Part shown: positions 8,607 to 16,701 of the stretch, piece by piece | Numbering within the stretch: the first letter of the stretch is position 1 | Layout: every line of letters starts with the position of its first letter | Assembly (NCBI RefSeq): GCF_900111315.1 | Contig: NZ_FOGU01000001.1 | Span: 186,001 to 250,000, forward strand | Reading direction: 5' to 3' | Length of the DNA stretch: 64,000 bases | Origin: Tranquillimonas rosea | GTDB taxonomy: Bacteria > Pseudomonadota > Alphaproteobacteria > Rhodobacterales > Rhodobacteraceae | Notes under the pieces: generated by a model | Told to the model about the DNA's origin: nothing | Databases searched by the model: none | Seen by the model: the letters and a program-made list of their open reading frames with translations, nothing else | Made by a program: the position numbers and the translations under genes

Positions 8607-9784
8607 GGTTCTGCCTCGCCCGAATTCTCCAGCGCCCGCCGGATGGCCGCAATTCCGTCGGTGTCCTGCGGCGTCACCATGATGAACCTCAGATCGATCC
8701 GACGATTTGTCGCCCGGCCCTGCGCCGTATCGTTGCCGGTGACCGGCCGGTCGGGACCATAGGCCGCGACCGACAGGACCGGCTGTCCCTTCAGGTTGCG
8801 GTGGTCCATGAGACCGCCCGCTGCGGCGGTCATGGCGAAGAAGGTCGTGTTCGCGCGCGCGGTCGAAAGGTTCCGGTTGACGAAATCGCTTCCGACATCG
8901 TCGGTATGACCCTCGATCTGGACCGCCTCGATCAGGATCGCGTGGGCATTGCACTCCTTGTCGAAGCGGGACCGCGGGCCGAGCGTGAAGCACGGCAGTA
9001 CCTCGTCCAGGCGTTCCGCCAGGCGCGAGACGATGGCCTGCTTGTCCGCCGTGAGCGACGAGCGGCCGGAGACGAAGAGCCCTTCTCCCTGGAAACGAAG
9101 GGCGTCGCTCTCTTCGCTCAACTCGACCTTCAGCTCCGGGAAGTCGAGCAGGATCGCATGTCGCAGACGGAGCAGGATGATCCGCCGCGTCTCTGCCACC
9201 CGCGCGAGATAGGCTTCCAGCGGATCGATTGCCGTGAGGTCGGCGATCCTGGCTTCGAGCTCCGCGATCCTGGCTTCGAGTTCCGCGATCCGGTCGTCGC
9301 GTTCTCTGACGTCCTCCGTCAGACGCGCTATCTGTGCTTCCAGCTCTGCCCTCTCGGCAAGGAGCGCCTGCAATCGATCCTGTAGTTCCGCCACCCGGGT
9401 CCTCAGCGTGTCGCGCTCAAGCTGAAGTGCCGCGATATTGGCCATGAGAGCATCCAGGCGCGCCGAAAGCCGGGTCAGCATCTCCTGCGCCTCGGCCAGG
9501 TCGCGGACCAGCGCGTCACGCGTCTCGATCAGCCTGGCCTTCTCTTCTTCCAGAACGGCGATCCGGTCCGCGCGGTCCGCCGCAAGCGTGCGCCACTCGT
9601 CGCGCTCGGCCACCACCGCGTCATATGTCACGCGCTCGACCACATCCTGGGTGCGCACCTGACTGGCAAAGAACACCAGCAGGATCATGATGATGAAGAG
9701 GAACCCGACGGTCATGTCGGTCATAGAGACGAACGCGCTCTCCTCTTCCTCCTCCTGGGTGGTTCGGCGGGCTTGCGCGCGCAT
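8603..9784 (-). CDS. zorB: ZorB, MotB/OmpA-like Zorya subunit with extended coiled coil
   Basis: This is a 393-residue protein. ATG at 9784 is used, overlapping the zorA stop by 1 nt (TGATG); a GTG one codon upstream is an alternative. After a short acidic N-terminus (QEEEEES), a single membrane helix at about 24-40 follows the motif SMTDMTVGF; D23 corresponds to the ion-binding aspartate of MotB-type subunits. Residues about 44-205 are a long coiled coil including near-perfect heptads (IAELEARIAELEARIADL). The C-terminal OmpA domain binds peptidoglycan and shows EGHTDDVGSDFVNRNLSTAR and the closing RATNRRIDLRF. Described type I ZorB proteins are about 250 residues; the extra length here is the periplasmic coiled coil. 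Confidence 0.93.
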   Translation of the reverse strand: MRAQARRTTQEEEEESAFVSMTDMTVGFLFIIMILLVFFASQVRTQDVVERVTYDAVVAERDEWRTLAADRADRIAVLEEEKARLIETRDALVRDLAEAQEMLTRLSARLDALMANIAALQLERDTLRTRVAELQDRLQALLAERAELEAQIARLTEDVRERDDRIAELEARIAELEARIADLTAIDPLEAYLARVAETRRIILLRLRHAILLDFPELKVELSEESDALRFQGEGLFVSGRSSLTADKQAIVSRLAERLDEVLPCFTLGPRSRFDKECNAHAILIEAVQIEGHTDDVGSDFVNRNLSTARANTTFFAMTAAAGGLMDHRNLKGQPVLSVAAYGPDRPVTGNDTAQGRATNRRIDLRFIMVTPQDTDGIAAIRRALENSGEAEP

Positions 9785-11853
9785 CACGCGCTCCGCCGCT
9801 GCGCGGGCAGGAAGCTCTCGGCCTGTTCGACAACGCCTTTCAGCGTGTCGAGGCCCGGAGCCAGCGTATCGCGCATCTGAACGACATGATCCTGCGCGGT
9901 CCCGAGTGCCGCCTCGAGCTGGCTGCTGTAGGCGGCCAGCGCGCGGCCGAGCATCTCGTCGATATCGTCGAGCCTGGCGGCTTCCTCCGAGAGCTGGCGC
10001 AACGTGTGACGCGTGGCCTCCAGCGATTGCGCGATCCCTTCCCGCTCGTTGCCGAGAGCGGTCTGGGCCGTTCGCAGGACGTTGCCGGCATCCTCGGCCA
10101 TCTGGCGGGAATTCATCGTCAGTGCCTCCGATACCCTCTCGACGGTGCCGTCGAGGCGTCGCAGCCCCTGCTCGATCTGGTCATGCGAGGTTCGGAGCGG
10201 TTCCGTCGCCCCGACGAGGGTTCTGCTCGCTGTATCGAACGTGGTCGAGGCACCGGCAATGGAGCGAGCGCCGTCGGACAGCCCGCTCGCCGCGGACTGG
10301 GCTTCGGCCGCGCCCCGCTCGATGGCGCGTGCCATCTCCTGCAACTGGTCGCTCACCGTTTCCAGCTTCGACAGGATCTCACCGCTCACGCTGTCCCCGA
10401 CCTCAGTGCCGAGTTGCGCGATCTGCCGGCTGGTAGCCTCGAACGCGGTCAGCAGCGACGTCCCCGCGCCGGTGATCGCCTGTCCCGCTTCCTCGGACGT
10501 CTCCGCCATCCGGCCCTGCACCGCGGCGGTGCCGTCCTCGACGGCGGCCGCCAATTGCTGCCGGAACCCTTCGGCCGACTTGCGAAGGTCGTCGGCCGCC
10601 GCGCTCATCGCGCCCGCACCCTCGGCGGTGTTGTCCCTGATCCCGGTGAGGGTCTCGTTCATGACGGCAAGCAGTTCCTCGGCTCCCTTGGTCATCGCCG
10701 ATGAGGCCGCGGTGCCGGTGGCGGACACCTCCTGCCGCAGGTCCTGCAAGGCGCCCGACAACTGGCCGAGAGCCGTCTGCAAGCCCTCGCCCGCCTGCGC
10801 GTTCGATGCGTTCATCCGGTCGACCATTTGCCCGATCCGGTCCGAGGCTTCGCCCAGGGACTCGCTTGCGCGGTTGAGAGAATTCCCAACCGAATGACTG
10901 AGTTGAGATGAGAGATCGCCCACCAGGCCTTCGACGCTGGACGCTCCCATGGAGCTGACCTTCTCGAAAATCGGGTCCATCCGCTCCGCGATCGACGTCG
11001 TGATCTGCTCCGGAAGGGCCTCGAGCGGCTTGCGAAGCTCGGCCACCATGGCGAATCCGATCTCGCGAAGGTGCTCGCGTTGCTCCGTGGCCGCCTTGAG
11101 CTGGCGGAATCCGAGATCTTCCAGGCTCACGAAAACGAGCCGACGCTCAATCGACAGACAGAGCTTGTGCAGCGCGCGGTCGATCCGACTAAGCCTCTGA
11201 CGCAGCAGCATGGTGAACAGGATCGAGCAGAACAATCCGACCAGGGACATCACGAACTTGGCCGAGGCGATCTGCATGAAGTTCGTCATGGCCATTTCGA
11301 GGCCAGCGTCAGACCCCGGCCCGGCCGCAGCCATCGAATGTGAGAAATCGAATAGAGCCGCAACCAGGCCCAGAAAGGTCAGCAGGAGGCCGACGGAGAC
11401 GAACAGATTGGGCAATATTCGATAGAACCCGGGCCCGAATCCCAGATCTTCGGCATTGATGAAGGAGGAGGGGCGGATCGAGTTTCGCAACCGGAGCGGA
11501 CCGTCGACATCGTCGGGAACGATCGTTTCCGCATATTCGTCCCAAGCCTGCCAGAGATCGAACGACTCGCGGGACCGGCGGCACTGCGTCTTGAGGTCTG
11601 ACCGGAATGTCTCGAACCCCTCGGCGAATTCCGGGATACCGGCGTAGCCGTCCAAGATCGACTGCATGCCCTGTATCGCTCTCTGCTGTCTCCATGTTCG
11701 CCAGAAAAAGGCAGCGCCGCAGAAGATCAGGCAGGCGACCAAGAACATTGCCACGAGACCCGGGGAGCTGTCGGACTTCGTGAGGCGTTGCGCTATGCCG
11801 ATGATGAAGCTGACGACCGCGTGGCCATAAGATTGCAGGTGTTCAATGAGCAT
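9784..11853 (-). CDS. zorA: ZorA, MotA-like Zorya membrane subunit with long cytoplasmic tail
   Basis: This is a 689-residue protein, close to the usual ZorA length. Membrane helices are seen at about 33-51 (LVAMFLVACLIFCGAAFFW), 150-172 (LFVSVGLLLTFLGLVAALF) and 195-216 (FVMSLVGLFCSILFTMLL). The last two form the MotA/ExbB-like core that surrounds ZorB. From about residue 230 to the end the protein is a helical coiled-coil tail rich in Ala/Gln/Glu/Ser (for example ASESLGEASDRIGQMVDRMN), as in type I ZorA, where the tail extends into the cytoplasm and transmits infection sensing. The start follows a 236-bp gap after mcrC, so it may have its own promoter. It overlaps zorB by 1 nt. Confidence 0.93.
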   Translation of the reverse strand: MLIEHLQSYGHAVVSFIIGIAQRLTKSDSSPGLVAMFLVACLIFCGAAFFWRTWRQQRAIQGMQSILDGYAGIPEFAEGFETFRSDLKTQCRRSRESFDLWQAWDEYAETIVPDDVDGPLRLRNSIRPSSFINAEDLGFGPGFYRILPNLFVSVGLLLTFLGLVAALFDFSHSMAAAGPGSDAGLEMAMTNFMQIASAKFVMSLVGLFCSILFTMLLRQRLSRIDRALHKLCLSIERRLVFVSLEDLGFRQLKAATEQREHLREIGFAMVAELRKPLEALPEQITTSIAERMDPIFEKVSSMGASSVEGLVGDLSSQLSHSVGNSLNRASESLGEASDRIGQMVDRMNASNAQAGEGLQTALGQLSGALQDLRQEVSATGTAASSAMTKGAEELLAVMNETLTGIRDNTAEGAGAMSAAADDLRKSAEGFRQQLAAAVEDGTAAVQGRMAETSEEAGQAITGAGTSLLTAFEATSRQIAQLGTEVGDSVSGEILSKLETVSDQLQEMARAIERGAAEAQSAASGLSDGARSIAGASTTFDTASRTLVGATEPLRTSHDQIEQGLRRLDGTVERVSEALTMNSRQMAEDAGNVLRTAQTALGNEREGIAQSLEATRHTLRQLSEEAARLDDIDEMLGRALAAYSSQLEAALGTAQDHVVQMRDTLAPGLDTLKGVVEQAESFLPAQRRSA

Positions 11854-12089
11854 CTCAGAAATCTGTCCGTCTCTTGGCGGCTTGAAATTCGTTCCGCCGC
11901 ATCACTGAGCTACAAAGCTCGGCAAATCCGACGTCTTCAAGTGGCGTGATTGCGTAGTGCAGCAGCTCGGCGCGGCTGTTGCAGTTGCGCATTTCACTTT
12001 GCAGCGAGGGTGACGAGATTGCGACTGAAATCCGGCACTGCCGCAGCGTCGCTACACTTCGGATTCCGCCGGCTGTTGCGGCTTGGGGT
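11854..12089 (-). other. mcrC-zorA gap, possible Zorya promoter region
   Basis: This is the only sizeable gap between the McrBC module and the Zorya genes. It is somewhat less GC-rich than the flanking genes and could carry the zorABCD promoter. A 45-codon frame (11855-11992, starting MRNCNSRAELL and ending one base before the zorA start) is open but matches nothing I recognise and is not called as a gene. No clear terminator hairpin was found, so read-through from mcrC is possible. Confidence 0.4.
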
Positions 12090-13340
12090 TCATGCTGAGC
12101 AAATGCTCTCACGAATGGCGTGAAGGTTTCGCAGTCCTGAGATAACGGATGCCCGATCCGCGACCTCAAGCGCCACGATATCCAGCGGCATCTCCGAGCC
12201 TTGGACGTTCCAGGACGCCTTCGCGCCCCCCTCTCCAGGCCGCGCAGGGTAAGCGAGGACCAGGCGAAGATCGCGTCCTTGCCGACGATAGGCGTGGCCA
12301 TAGGCAAGCATCTGATAGGCGTCTGCCGGCGCTATGTTGAGCCGGTGATGCGCCGGGTCCAGCGTCTTCCACTTGGTGTCAAGGATCACCGTCTGTTCCG
12401 GCAATTCGATCACCAGGTCCGGAATGAGACGGAACCGATTGCACGAGGTCACCCAATGGCGGCTGTCCTGAACCCGCGCCTGCATCCCGAAGACGCTTCT
12501 GGCGAGACGCGCAACGAAGGATTCGAAGAGTTCGTGCATCGGGAAGAGCAGCGCGAAGCCGCGCCCTGCCCCCGCATGCGTTCCCTGGTGCGAACTTCGC
12601 AGCAGCAAGCGCGCCAGCGCGAGCACCTCGCGCCAATGCGCGGTGCTCCGGTCTAAATGCGCCCGTAGAGCAAGCGGTTGGCGAGAGACGGTGACCTCCT
12701 CGTAGTGAACGAGCGCTTCGTCGAAGAGGCGCTGCGTGACGTTGGTCCTTGCGTTCTTGCACCCTGTCCGAATGGCGGCCGCGATGATCATGTTCAGCGG
12801 AATGTCGGGGGACAGCTCGTCGAAGCGGCACGCCACGCGATCAGGGCGCGCCGCATGGCGGGTCAACTGCCGCGTCACGTCGAGCGCGCCCCGAAGCAGC
12901 GCCAAGTCCTCGCGATGCGCGACGTAGGCGCGTGGCACGCCTCCCTTGAGCGCAGCCAGGACGCGGCGGGCAAATAGACGCAAGACAACTTCCAGCAGGT
13001 CGTGTTGCTCGTTCGAAGTTTCTGCGAGCTCCGCTCCGGAAAGTCGCACGTCCTCGGCGACGGCCAGCATCCGGATCAAGGTGCTCCGACCATCAGTTGC
13101 ATCGAGCGCGATCTTTGGCAGGATCTCCACAGTCGTGCCAGGGACCGAGACGATGCCGCAGACCTGACCGGACTTGAGCGCCCCGTGTCCGCGGACGAGA
13201 ACGTCGTCCGGACCAAGTCGGAGATGTCGCGCCTGCCGCCGTGCAGTGGCCGCCAAGGCATCCGCCACTGCAACGGGGACACCACCACGACCGATCTCCA
13301 GCGCGTCCCATTCGGTCATGCTGTAGACCGCGCGGGTCAT
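12090..13340 (-). CDS. mcrC: McrC-type nuclease subunit of a type IV restriction system
   Basis: This is a 416-residue protein. The N-terminal part has the McrC features GHGALKSGQVCGIVSVPGTT and VEILPKIAL. The middle carries LLRGALDVTRQLTRHAARPD and the conserved CRFDELSPDIPLNMIIAAA. The C-terminal PD-(D/E)xK nuclease is seen near residues 303-325: FRLIPDLVIELPE, then TVILDTKWK, giving the D and D-x-K catalytic residues. McrC supplies DNA cleavage and stimulates the McrB nucleotidase; classical targets are modified-cytosine DNA. Its ATG overlaps the mcrB stop as ATGA. It is the last of six tightly coupled genes running from 23748 and looks intact. Confidence 0.92.
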   Translation of the reverse strand: MTRAVYSMTEWDALEIGRGGVPVAVADALAATARRQARHLRLGPDDVLVRGHGALKSGQVCGIVSVPGTTVEILPKIALDATDGRSTLIRMLAVAEDVRLSGAELAETSNEQHDLLEVVLRLFARRVLAALKGGVPRAYVAHREDLALLRGALDVTRQLTRHAARPDRVACRFDELSPDIPLNMIIAAAIRTGCKNARTNVTQRLFDEALVHYEEVTVSRQPLALRAHLDRSTAHWREVLALARLLLRSSHQGTHAGAGRGFALLFPMHELFESFVARLARSVFGMQARVQDSRHWVTSCNRFRLIPDLVIELPEQTVILDTKWKTLDPAHHRLNIAPADAYQMLAYGHAYRRQGRDLRLVLAYPARPGEGGAKASWNVQGSEMPLDIVALEVADRASVISGLRNLHAIRESICSA

Positions 13341-16033
13341 GCGGCCCGTTCCTCGTCCTCAGCGTCTGACATGCCGGCATCGTCGTCCTGGCCCGAGACG
13401 AGTTCGTCATAGGCGGACCAAGCATAGAACTCGTCCTCATCGAAGCGGTCAATGTAGCGCCACCGTTCATCGGCGTATCCATCCTCCAGCCCGGGAGGCA
13501 CCGGCAAGCGCTCGCGCCGCAGGAAACCGTTTCCGCCGCCCAGAACCGCGCGCACACGGCCGAGATCCTCGTGGAAGTATTCACGCAGCAGCGGGATGAC
13601 CTTGTGCGCCATGACCTCATCGAGATCATCGCCGTTCCGGATCTTCATGAACCAACCATGCCCGACGAGATGATCCGGGCCGAGAAGCCATTCGATTCGT
13701 TGATTGATCGCAGCGAGCACAGCCGCAAGTTCCACACGGACACCTTCGCCACGTAGATTGGGTCTTTCCCGACGCTGCCAATCGGCAAGCGCAGCGCCGT
13801 CAGGGGCGAGATGTTCGAACCGGAACCTTCTGCGGAGTGCAGTGTCGAGCAGCGCGATCGATCGGTCGGCGGTGTTCATCGTGCCGATGATGTGCAGGTT
13901 CCCGGGCAGCGTGAAACGGTCACCGGAATGCGGCAGCGTCACCGCCAGTTCGTTCTCTGCGCCCGCGCGCTTGTCCTCTTCGAGGAGCGTGATCAGTTCC
14001 CCCATCACCTTGGAGATGTTGGCGCGATTGATCTCGTCGATGATCAGCACATGCGCCGGCGGGGGCGCATCGGACGGCTCGGCCAGAAGCTCTTCCAAGG
14101 CCGCCTTGTTGAGCTTCTCATCGACGAGTCGATAGAGCGTATTCCGCCGAAATGCGTGCTGGTAGATGTCGGTGGCGGGGCGCGGAGTCTCGGTTGTCCA
14201 GACCCATCTCACCTTGCGCCGGAGCGTCTTGTCGTCGATCTGGCGGTCGGGATCGTATTCGCAGGGGCCGGTGACAAGGCCGATAGCCTGGAAGGCCGTC
14301 GTGCCTGCGCTCGCAATGATGACATCCCCTTCGCGCATCGCGACCCGCAGCGTGAAGGGCCCGACGATTGCGGCGGAATTGCCATGGGTCCCGGGGTTCA
14401 GCCGATTGTAGTGCTCGAAGATGCGGTCATAGCTGTCGAAGGACGGGTCCGTCCAATCGAAGTTCTCTGGGTTGCCGAGGCGGATGACGCCGTCCTCCAG
14501 GCACTCGTCGCGCAGGTAGAACTCGTCGTCCCGATTGCGGCCGAGCGACATCTTGAAAACCCGTCGACCGTCAAGCGAAGGACCCGGCGTAGCGCCGCGC
14601 GCAGACGAGGCGCGCGCGGCGATGCGCTTCAACACGCCATCACGTGCGACGAGACGGAACCCCGCCTCGCCATCCGCGTCCTCTCCGGTCTCCGGACGAA
14701 GACCCTCTACGAATTCCTCGTAGCCGTAGCTCTGATGGAAGGTCACGAACTCGATACGATGCCGAGTGCACAATTCCCGATAGCGCGCCATGACCGCCTC
14801 GCGATCACCGAGCTCGGCCGCGGGATCGCATATCGCAACGGCGCGTTGCGCGGTCTCCCACGTTTTTCCGGTCCCCGGAGGGCCGTAGAGGATGGTGTTC
14901 AGCGGACCCGACGGAATCGTCTCTCCCGCATTGCCTAACTGCTCCTCGGCGTTCCCGTCCGTCATCGTGTCATCCTTGTAGCTGTGCACGACCCAGAGGG
15001 CGCTCTGCACGTCGATCATGTCGCGAGGGTGCAATCCTCGCGTGGTGAGCGCCGCTTGCACGGCTCGCATGAAGCGATGTTCGTTTCGATAGATTGAGGC
15101 GATATCCGAGTTCACCGGAAACCGTTGCCCGGTCGCTTCTCGCCACAGCTCCTCCCGGACGGTATGTCGAATGAAGATTCCCTGGTTGGGAGACAGATGC
15201 ATCAAGAGGAATTCACCGATCTGGCGAGCACTATCTGTCTGGTTGCCGGGGACCGCGGACGTCCACTCGGCCACGAACCTCGCGAGCGCCTCCGCATGCG
15301 ACTCCGCTTCTCCCAAGGCCGCCTCGGCCATCGCGAGGAGAGCGGGATCGGTTTGGCTGCGGTCCGCGTCGCCGGTGGGCGTCAGCGGAGCTGTGACCCG
15401 CCAGTTGAGCAAGTTGCCGGAACTCAGCGCCTTGATGATCCCGGCGACGCGCTCCTCCGTCTCCCGTTGAACGAGGGCTCGGTGCAGCGCCTCGGCAGTT
15501 GCCAGTTTATGATCCCGTTCGGACTCGTCGAAATCGTTGTCTGGCTGGTCGAATCTTTGAAGACCCGGGAATTGGCGAAGCAGTTTCGCGACCCAGCGGT
15601 CGACCACATCGGGCCGCAGGCATAGGTCGTCCGTCATCTCGAGCACCTCCTTGGCGAACCTCTCCAACTCCTCCGCATCGGCGATACGGACCGCAATTGC
15701 GTCATCCTCCCCGAACGACCACTCCCGGCTGAGAGCGCTGTGACGGCCTCCATCCTTCATGCCGTCGATGAAGGGCCTCTGCCCGACATCGTAGCCGGCG
15801 TTCCGCGCGCGCTCGGTGCGATCGGCGCTCAGGAACATCGTGTCTGCGCGTCCCTCGATGTTCCACAGAAGGCGGGCACCATCTGGCAGAGCAAAGGCGA
15901 CCATTTTCTTGGTCGCGTGGCTCGGCACCAGGCCCAGTTCCTCCAGCTTTCGTCTGAGAGCATGCCGCAGCGGCACCGGCGCGCCATCATCGGCCTCGTT
16001 GTCGGCGATCCGCCGATCCACGTCATCCCACAT
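13337..16033 (-). CDS. mcrB: McrB-type AAA+ NTPase with domain inserted between Walker A and B
   Basis: This is an 898-residue protein. ATG at 16033 is used because it overlaps the upstream stop by 1 nt (TGATG). The first 380 residues are a specificity region I cannot assign. The motor has Walker A GPPGTGKT at 384-391, Walker B LIIDEINRANISKVMGEL near 663 and the McrB signature GTMNTADRSIALLDTALRRR near 720. Walker A and B are about 280 residues apart, far more than in a plain McrB. Residues about 486-635 are an insert with GNSAAIVGPFTLRVAMREGD, IIASAGTTAFQAIGLVTGP and RRKVRWVWT, which looks like a PUA/EVE-type modified-base reader (inference). Ring NTPases of this family drive McrC. Confidence 0.9.
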   Translation of the reverse strand: MWDDVDRRIADNEADDGAPVPLRHALRRKLEELGLVPSHATKKMVAFALPDGARLLWNIEGRADTMFLSADRTERARNAGYDVGQRPFIDGMKDGGRHSALSREWSFGEDDAIAVRIADAEELERFAKEVLEMTDDLCLRPDVVDRWVAKLLRQFPGLQRFDQPDNDFDESERDHKLATAEALHRALVQRETEERVAGIIKALSSGNLLNWRVTAPLTPTGDADRSQTDPALLAMAEAALGEAESHAEALARFVAEWTSAVPGNQTDSARQIGEFLLMHLSPNQGIFIRHTVREELWREATGQRFPVNSDIASIYRNEHRFMRAVQAALTTRGLHPRDMIDVQSALWVVHSYKDDTMTDGNAEEQLGNAGETIPSGPLNTILYGPPGTGKTWETAQRAVAICDPAAELGDREAVMARYRELCTRHRIEFVTFHQSYGYEEFVEGLRPETGEDADGEAGFRLVARDGVLKRIAARASSARGATPGPSLDGRRVFKMSLGRNRDDEFYLRDECLEDGVIRLGNPENFDWTDPSFDSYDRIFEHYNRLNPGTHGNSAAIVGPFTLRVAMREGDVIIASAGTTAFQAIGLVTGPCEYDPDRQIDDKTLRRKVRWVWTTETPRPATDIYQHAFRRNTLYRLVDEKLNKAALEELLAEPSDAPPPAHVLIIDEINRANISKVMGELITLLEEDKRAGAENELAVTLPHSGDRFTLPGNLHIIGTMNTADRSIALLDTALRRRFRFEHLAPDGAALADWQRRERPNLRGEGVRVELAAVLAAINQRIEWLLGPDHLVGHGWFMKIRNGDDLDEVMAHKVIPLLREYFHEDLGRVRAVLGGGNGFLRRERLPVPPGLEDGYADERWRYIDRFDEDEFYAWSAYDELVSGQDDDAGMSDAEDEERAA

Positions 16034-16701
16034 CACCCCTCCACCACTGGATACATCGGCTCGCCCCAATCCTCCTCGGGCGCATCCATCATCAGGTCGA
16101 CCATGACCGAAACGAAGCTGCCAAGGATCGCACTTCCGTCACGCAACTGATCGCGATTGACCGCAGAATTCCAGGTCGATCCGCCATGCATCACCTGGTT
16201 GCGCAGCACATAGAGGCGGTCAAACAACATGGAGAGAATGGTGACGGTCTCCCGCTCCCCGAGCGCTCGGTGAAAACGTCTCCGAGCCGCCTCGAACCTC
16301 TCTTCCCAATCCGCGGCGTCAGCTTCCCCATGATGGTGCCGCCAGAATGGTGCGAAAACGTAGCGGTTTTCGAGAAACAGGCGAATGGGCCCGAGAAAGC
16401 GAGACCAGACGATTCCGTAAAGGCGACCTTGCGCGTCCAAGCGTTCGAGGCGACGGAAGAAGACGTCGAAGTCGTTGCGTGCGCCAAGATCGGATCGCTC
16501 ACCGCCATAGGCGGCATTAAAAGCGATCCAAAGAAACAGGAACGCGGCGGCGGCGTCCTCTGTCTCGTGCTCTGCCCGCCCGATCCAGCTGATCGAGCGA
16601 TGAATGCGCAGTGCGAAGTCATTGGGCCACTCGTCCCGGATCGCCCGTTGTCGCTTCTTGAGGCTCTCAAAATCCGGGACGGTCTTGGGATCGGCGCTCA
16701 T
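16033..16701 (-). CDS. Small HEPN-like protein, possible RNase, within McrBC operon
   Basis: This is a 222-residue helical protein. The ATG at 16701 overlaps the upstream helicase stop as ATGA. Near residue 180 it shows RNQVMHGG, an R-x4-H motif in the helix position typical of HEPN-fold proteins, followed by a C-terminal helical bundle. Many HEPN proteins in defence loci are metal-independent RNases; in others the fold only binds nucleic acid. The protein has a Trp/Phe-rich middle (FLFLWIAFNAAYGG) and no other recognisable domain. Its placement between a nuclease-helicase and McrB with overlapping ends on both sides makes it a true part of the operon. HEPN assignment is from one motif and secondary-structure impression, so moderately sure. 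Confidence 0.65.
   Translation of the reverse strand: MSADPKTVPDFESLKKRQRAIRDEWPNDFALRIHRSISWIGRAEHETEDAAAAFLFLWIAFNAAYGGERSDLGARNDFDVFFRRLERLDAQGRLYGIVWSRFLGPIRLFLENRYVFAPFWRHHHGEADAADWEERFEAARRRFHRALGERETVTILSMLFDRLYVLRNQVMHGGSTWNSAVNRDQLRDGSAILGSFVSVMVDLMMDAPEEDWGEPMYPVVEG

Noticed and set aside
4160-11853. Flagellar stator or TonB-ExbBD genes
   Set aside because: The MotA- and MotB-like genes are followed by an EH-signature protein and an SNF2 helicase, and ZorA has the long cytoplasmic tail. No flagellar or TonB genes are near.
11855-12307. 150-codon frame between mcrC and zorA as a separate gene
   Set aside because: Two thirds overlaps the mcrC coding region in another frame and has shadow-like composition. 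The unique 45 codons before zorA have no clear ribosome binding site or homology that I recognise.
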